Part shown: in pieces, positions 60,749-64,000 of the stretch
How positions within the stretch are numbered: the stretch's first letter is position 1
How the letters are laid out: every line of letters begins with the position of its first letter
From: Chloroflexota bacterium
GTDB taxonomy: Bacteria > Chloroflexota > Anaerolineae > Anaerolineales > Villigracilaceae
DNA length: 64,000 bases
NCBI GenBank assembly: GCA_016234495.1
Contig: JACRBI010000043.1
Coordinates: forward strand, 62,001 to 126,000
Direction: 5' to 3'
The notes under the pieces: generated by a model
What the model saw: the letters and a program-made list of their open reading frames with translations, nothing else
The model's database searches: none
What the model was told of the DNA's origin: nothing
Translations under genes and position numbers: made by a program

Positions 60749-61786
60749 ATGAAAATATTTTACTCCGACGCGCATCGCAAACATTATCCGCCTTTTGAAG
60801 TTTTCGACGGCGGCAAACGTGTGCCGTATCTTGAAAACCCAGATCGCATGGATCGAATTTTATCCGCGCTCAAAAAAACAGATTGGGCGGAATTTTCTGA
60901 GCCGACAGATTTTGGACTCGAACCGATTCTTGCGGTACATGAAAGGGGTTACATCGCCTTCCTCGCTTCGGCATGGACCGAGTGGCTGGTCTCTGATTCT
61001 GATGCAGCCTCCTCACCCGAGACTCACGCCTTCCTGCCCGCAACGTTTGCATTGCGCCGCACGCCGCGTGTGCCAAGCACCCTGCTCGGCAAGGCAGGCT
61101 ACTACATGATGGACTTATCTGCCTGCATCGTGGAAGCGACATACACCACCGCGCTTGCTTCTGCCAATTGCGCGCTTTCCGCTGCAGACTCTGCATTCTG
61201 CACTCAGCATTCCGCCTTTGCCCTCTGCCGTCCACCCGGGCATCACGCCGGCAAGGATTACGCGGCTGGGTATTGCTTTATCAACAATGCGTCTGTCGCG
61301 GCGAATTGGCTATCGTCAAAAGGGAAGGTTGCCCTGCTCGATATTGACTATCACGCCGGCAACGGCACGCAGGACATTTTCTACGAGCGGAATGATGTGT
61401 TGACCATTTCAATTCACGGCGACCCGGACTACGAGTATCCGCACTACATCGGCTTTGCGGATGAGACCGGTTCAGGCGCGGGTCTTGGCTTTCACCACAA
61501 TTTTCCGCTGCCAGCCGGCACCGACGACGCGAGCTATTTGTCGGAGCTGGACGAGGCGCTTGAATTGATCACGGCTTATCAACCATCCTGCATCGTCATC
61601 TCAGCCGGCATGGACACCTTCGACGGCGATCCGCTTGGCAGGTTCAAAGTAACCCGCAATGGATTTGCAGAAATCGGGAAACGCATCGCCGCATTGAATC
61701 TTCCATCTGTGATCGTGATGGAAGGCGGATACGCCAACGAAGCTCTCGGCGAAAATGTTGTTACTTTATTGGAGCAGTTCAAATGA
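60749..61786 (+). CDS. Class II histone-deacetylase-like (acetylpolyamine) amidohydrolase
   Basis: The 345-aa zinc enzyme has CRPPGHHAGKDYAAGYCFINNASVAA with the catalytic His-His pair, LLDIDYHAGNGTQDIFYER with zinc Asp/His, SAGMDTFDGDPLGRFKVT with zinc Asp, and EGGY with the catalytic Tyr. It probably removes acetyl from polyamines or related amines. Residues of about 143-160 (ADSAFCTQHSAFALC) are encoded by repeated CTGCATTC/CAGCATTCC words unlike the surroundings, though the length fits the family. Confidence 0.92.
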   Translation: MKIFYSDAHRKHYPPFEVFDGGKRVPYLENPDRMDRILSALKKTDWAEFSEPTDFGLEPILAVHERGYIAFLASAWTEWLVSDSDAASSPETHAFLPATFALRRTPRVPSTLLGKAGYYMMDLSACIVEATYTTALASANCALSAADSAFCTQHSAFALCRPPGHHAGKDYAAGYCFINNASVAANWLSSKGKVALLDIDYHAGNGTQDIFYERNDVLTISIHGDPDYEYPHYIGFADETGSGAGLGFHHNFPLPAGTDDASYLSELDEALELITAYQPSCIVISAGMDTFDGDPLGRFKVTRNGFAEIGKRIAALNLPSVIVMEGGYANEALGENVVTLLEQFK

Positions 61787-61815
61787 ACAAATTTCTTGCT
61801 CTCATCCTAAGATCA

Positions 61816-61885
61816 GGACGCAGAATACGCTGAAGAACGCAGATTTTTTCTTTCTTGTCAGCGAAATCAGCGTTTGTCAGCGTCC
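61816..61885. repeat. Palindromic repeat, family E copy 2
   Basis: The ends are GGACGC and GCGTCC; the interior has AACGCAGATTTTTTCTTT and TCAGCGAAATCAGCG, as in 54119-54190. It fills the gap before the lipoprotein gene. Confidence 0.78.
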
Positions 61886-61910
61886 AGGAAGAATCTTTTA
61901 AGGACACAAA

Positions 61911-62684
61911 ATGAAAAAACAATTGCCAATTTTATTGGCCGCGCTCTTCATCCTCACAGCCTGCGGACCTTCGCCCGAGGAACAGGCGGCTTTGACAGCC
62001 ACATCCATCACCGCCACTGCCGCTTCGTGGACGGAAACTCCTACTCTGACGCCCACACCAACCGTCACGCTCACCCCGACAGTCACATCCACACCCACGA
62101 TCACATTTACCCCGACTGTCACGGCCACCCCGACCTTTGCCTTCCCGGCCGTCACCGTCAACAAGCAGGCGCATTGCCGCTATGGGCCTGCCGTCGCCTA
62201 CCTCCACGCCGCTGACTTATTCGCCGGTGACGTTGGCACCGTGCGCGGACGGGCTGTTTACAGCAACTGGCTGTTCATCAAATTCGACAAGTTGAATTAT
62301 TTCTGCTGGGTCGCGCCTTCGATTGTGGATGTGACCGGCGACATTGGCAATATCAACAAGATCACGCCCGACCTGCAATCCATTGGCAGTAATCAATACG
62401 GTCCGCCGCATAACGTGGCCGCCATTCGCAATGGCGATGAAGTCACCATCAGTTGGGATCAAATGAAAATGACCAAGGACAAGGATCGCGGCTACTTTAT
62501 CGAAGCATTTGTTTGCCAGGATACCTATTTGCTGTGGTGGACTTTTTCATACCCCGATCAATTCACCACGAGTTACACGGTTCGGGACGAAGCCGGTTGT
62601 GCCGCGCCTTCGTATGGCCAGCTGTACACGGTTGAAAAACATGGCTATTCACAGCCCGTGGACATCCCCTGGCCTGCGCCATAA
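61911..62684 (+). CDS. SH3-like lipoprotein, 257 aa
   Basis: The lipobox ILTAC (Cys18) is followed by a long Thr/Pro linker (about residues 38-75), an SH3-like domain (about 80-140: VNKQAHCRYGPAVAYLHAADLFAGD, SNWLFIKFDKLNYFCWVAPSIV) and a fibronectin-like or beta domain (about 160-250, ISWDQMKMTKDKDRGYFIEAFVCQ). It is related in layout to the lipoprotein at 52933. It probably binds surface polymers; no enzyme motif is seen. Confidence 0.78.
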   Translation: MKKQLPILLAALFILTACGPSPEEQAALTATSITATAASWTETPTLTPTPTVTLTPTVTSTPTITFTPTVTATPTFAFPAVTVNKQAHCRYGPAVAYLHAADLFAGDVGTVRGRAVYSNWLFIKFDKLNYFCWVAPSIVDVTGDIGNINKITPDLQSIGSNQYGPPHNVAAIRNGDEVTISWDQMKMTKDKDRGYFIEAFVCQDTYLLWWTFSYPDQFTTSYTVRDEAGCAAPSYGQLYTVEKHGYSQPVDIPWPAP

Positions 62685-62710
62685 CAGGCAACGACATCAG
62701 AACCTACGAA

Positions 62711-62737
62711 AAAACGCCCTGACAAAAAGGGCGTTTT
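62711..62737. terminator. Bidirectional terminator
   Basis: AAAACGCCCT and AGGGCGTTTT around a 7-nt loop, with A-rich and T-rich flanks. It lies between the lipoprotein (+) and the pentapeptide gene (-). Confidence 0.85.
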
Positions 62738-62771
62738 GATTCTTTGGATGAAGCAATTTAACAACGATATT

Positions 62772-63170
62772 TCACGGTATCAGATTTGCGCCAGAACCGT
62801 TCGGCTTGTAACCTTTCGGCCATCTTGTGTCTTGAGTATAAACAGCCTGATTCAGATTGGCTCCGTCGAGGTTGAAAGCCCCAGTCAAGTCTGCCCCGCT
62901 GAGGTCGGCGCTGCTCAGGTCGGTTCCGCCCAAATTCGCGCCGTGCAGATTGGCGCCGGTCAAATTGGCCTTGCTCAGGTTCACCCCTCTCAGGTCAGCC
63001 ATGCTTAAATTTGCTTCAATTAGATTCGAGCCGCTCAAGTTGGCTTTAATTAAATTGGCCTTCTCCAGATCAGCCGCGATCAAGTCGGCATTGCTCAAGT
63101 CGGCGCCGACCAGCCAGCGCGGGCCGGGTTGATTTAGAAGTATATAAAGTTCGTTGCTTGTAAACTGCAT
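62772..63170 (-). CDS. Pentapeptide-repeat protein
   Basis: The 132-aa protein has about 16 consecutive A(D/N)LxX repeats between residues 22 and 110 (for example ADLSNADLIAADLEKANL), which form a right-handed quadrilateral beta helix. Such small proteins are sometimes DNA mimics but often have no known role. The 20 N-terminal residues (ELYILLNQPGPRW) are not repeat-like. It follows the response regulator by 21 bp. Confidence 0.9.
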   Translation of the reverse strand: MQFTSNELYILLNQPGPRWLVGADLSNADLIAADLEKANLIKANLSGSNLIEANLSMADLRGVNLSKANLTGANLHGANLGGTDLSSADLSGADLTGAFNLDGANLNQAVYTQDTRWPKGYKPNGSGANLIP

Positions 63171-63191
63171 GATGTTAATTCTCCGCGGTTT

Positions 63192-63563
63192 TTATGTGGT
63201 GATTATCCCGGCTTTATTCAACGCGTCTTCAAGCGCATCGATGGTGGCAGGTTTGATCAGCATGGCTTGCGCGCCGGCGCTCATCACATGCTGACGTGTT
63301 TCAGGCTGGTCGTCTGATGTGATCACGATCACAGGCACCTTCCTCAAGCGCGGGTCGCGGCGGATGAATGCCAGCACTTCGGTTCCATCGAGGCCGGGCA
63401 TGTTGATGTCGAGGCAGACAAAGCGTGGAATCATTTTTCCTAAAACTGTCATGGCCGGGCTGGAACCATAAGCGACACGCGTGGGCAGATCGAGCAGTTC
63501 CAACATTTGATGCAGGGCGTCTGCGGTCTGGCGGTTATCGTCGATGATCAAACCATCTTCCAT
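63192..63563 (-). CDS. Stand-alone response-regulator receiver domain
   Basis: The 123-aa receiver has the acidic pair in LIIDDNRQ, phosphoacceptor Asp in VCLDINMPGLDG, Thr in VIVITSDDQ and Lys in AMLIKPA. No output domain. The start lies directly beside the stop of the PBP-like regulator upstream, so the two are cotranscribed. Confidence 0.92.
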   Translation of the reverse strand: MEDGLIIDDNRQTADALHQMLELLDLPTRVAYGSSPAMTVLGKMIPRFVCLDINMPGLDGTEVLAFIRRDPRLRKVPVIVITSDDQPETRQHVMSAGAQAMLIKPATIDALEDALNKAGIITT

Positions 63564-64000
63564 TTAATCCTCCAAAATCAGCGTGCCCATCACAGACACG
63601 TCGTAACCCATCAGGTTGGATACTGCGTCTCGAAATGCCGAATCAGCCAGCAGGTCGAAGAGAGGCGCGAGCAGGGTATCATCCGTAAAAATTTTTGGAA
63701 TCACCAGATCATAACGTTCCTGAAAAAGCGGGATGAAATCCAAATCCAAGGCCTGCGCGGCGGCGGCAATTCCAAGCCCGCAGTCGGCGCGTCCAGATGC
63801 GATGGCGGCGGCGACTCCGAGATGGGTATATTCTTCACGAGTATAGCCGATTATGGAATCGGCAGACATTGCCAACGCGTTGAGATGATAATCGAGCAGG
63901 ACGCGCGTGCCTGCCCCGCGCTGTCGGTTCACAAACTGGACCTGCGGCCTGCTGAGGTCTCCCAAACTTTTGATTCCCTTTGGGTTTCCCTGCTTAACCA
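63564..64000 (-). CDS. PBP-like (molybdate-binding-type) substrate-binding regulator, 5' end missing
   Basis: The frame is open to the right edge, so the N-terminus is outside. The visible 145 residues begin VKQGNPKGIKSLGDL, then VQFVNRQRGAGTRVLLDYHL and SGRADCGLGIAAAAQALDLDFIPLFQERYDLVIP. These are hallmarks of the PBP-like domain found in MoeA-linked and helix-turn-helix molybdate regulators. The usual protein has an excisionase-like helix-turn-helix before this domain. It probably senses a small oxyanion; neighbours do not fix which. Confidence 0.85.
   Translation of the reverse strand, partial: VKQGNPKGIKSLGDLSRPQVQFVNRQRGAGTRVLLDYHLNALAMSADSIIGYTREEYTHLGVAAAIASGRADCGLGIAAAAQALDLDFIPLFQERYDLVIPKIFTDDTLLAPLFDLLADSAFRDAVSNLMGYDVSVMGTLILED

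Overview
The window looks like a chromosome segment of a Chloroflexota bacterium, most likely class Anaerolineae. The signs are lipoproteins with long Thr/Pro linkers after the lipobox, a baseplate-J-like membrane protein beside ruvX/mltG, an LCP protein beside malQ/glgA, and many short intergenic palindromes. This assignment is inference from gene content; no marker phylogeny was possible. Both window ends cut genes: an M14 peptidase on the left and a PBP-like regulator on the right.

Layout. 0-7.2 kb: peptidase, an MTA/SAH deaminase fused to a CYTH-like domain, mltG, ruvX and a baseplate-J-like protein. 7.3-17.6 kb: one apparent operon for corrinoid-dependent demethylation, with a GntR regulator, corrinoid protein, three different MttB-superfamily methyltransferases (none with an in-frame amber codon), S9 and M20 peptidases, and a pterin:corrinoid methyltransferase, closed by a clear terminator. 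17.6-24.7 kb: hydrolases, LCP protein, glycogen genes malQ/glgA, tRNA-His and hisS. 24.8-27.7 kb: an AT-richer island with Cys-rich secreted proteins that look foreign. 27.9-31.4 kb: methyltransferase, PIG-L deacetylase, DinB protein and sulfatase.

31.5-42.3 kb: a SUF Fe-S assembly locus, sufCBD-(basic protein)-sufS-sufU-Rieske on the minus strand and sufR-sufT on the plus strand. A 1038-aa phosphatase gene lies between the two halves and is flanked by two copies of one 28-bp operator-like sequence. Each copy abuts a consensus promoter, one for sufC and one for sufR. 42.4-49.8 kb: an XRE-cupin regulator, then an ArsR-led respiratory cluster with an octaheme cytochrome, a seven-heme/cytochrome-b fusion and two YeeE/YedE transporters, one carrying a cysteine-less rhodanese domain and a SoxY-like tail. 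49.8-64 kb: an S1P-lyase-like enzyme, FGGY kinase, lipoproteins, cyclophilin, YwiC-like/DsrE pair, acyl-CoA dehydrogenase, response regulators, cytochrome c, GDPD, nitroreductase, deacetylase and a pentapeptide protein.

Short palindromic repeats of several families occupy most intergenic gaps. One 27-bp family (called B here) occurs nested inside three different larger repeats, and one of these nested repeats lies in frame within the S9 peptidase gene.
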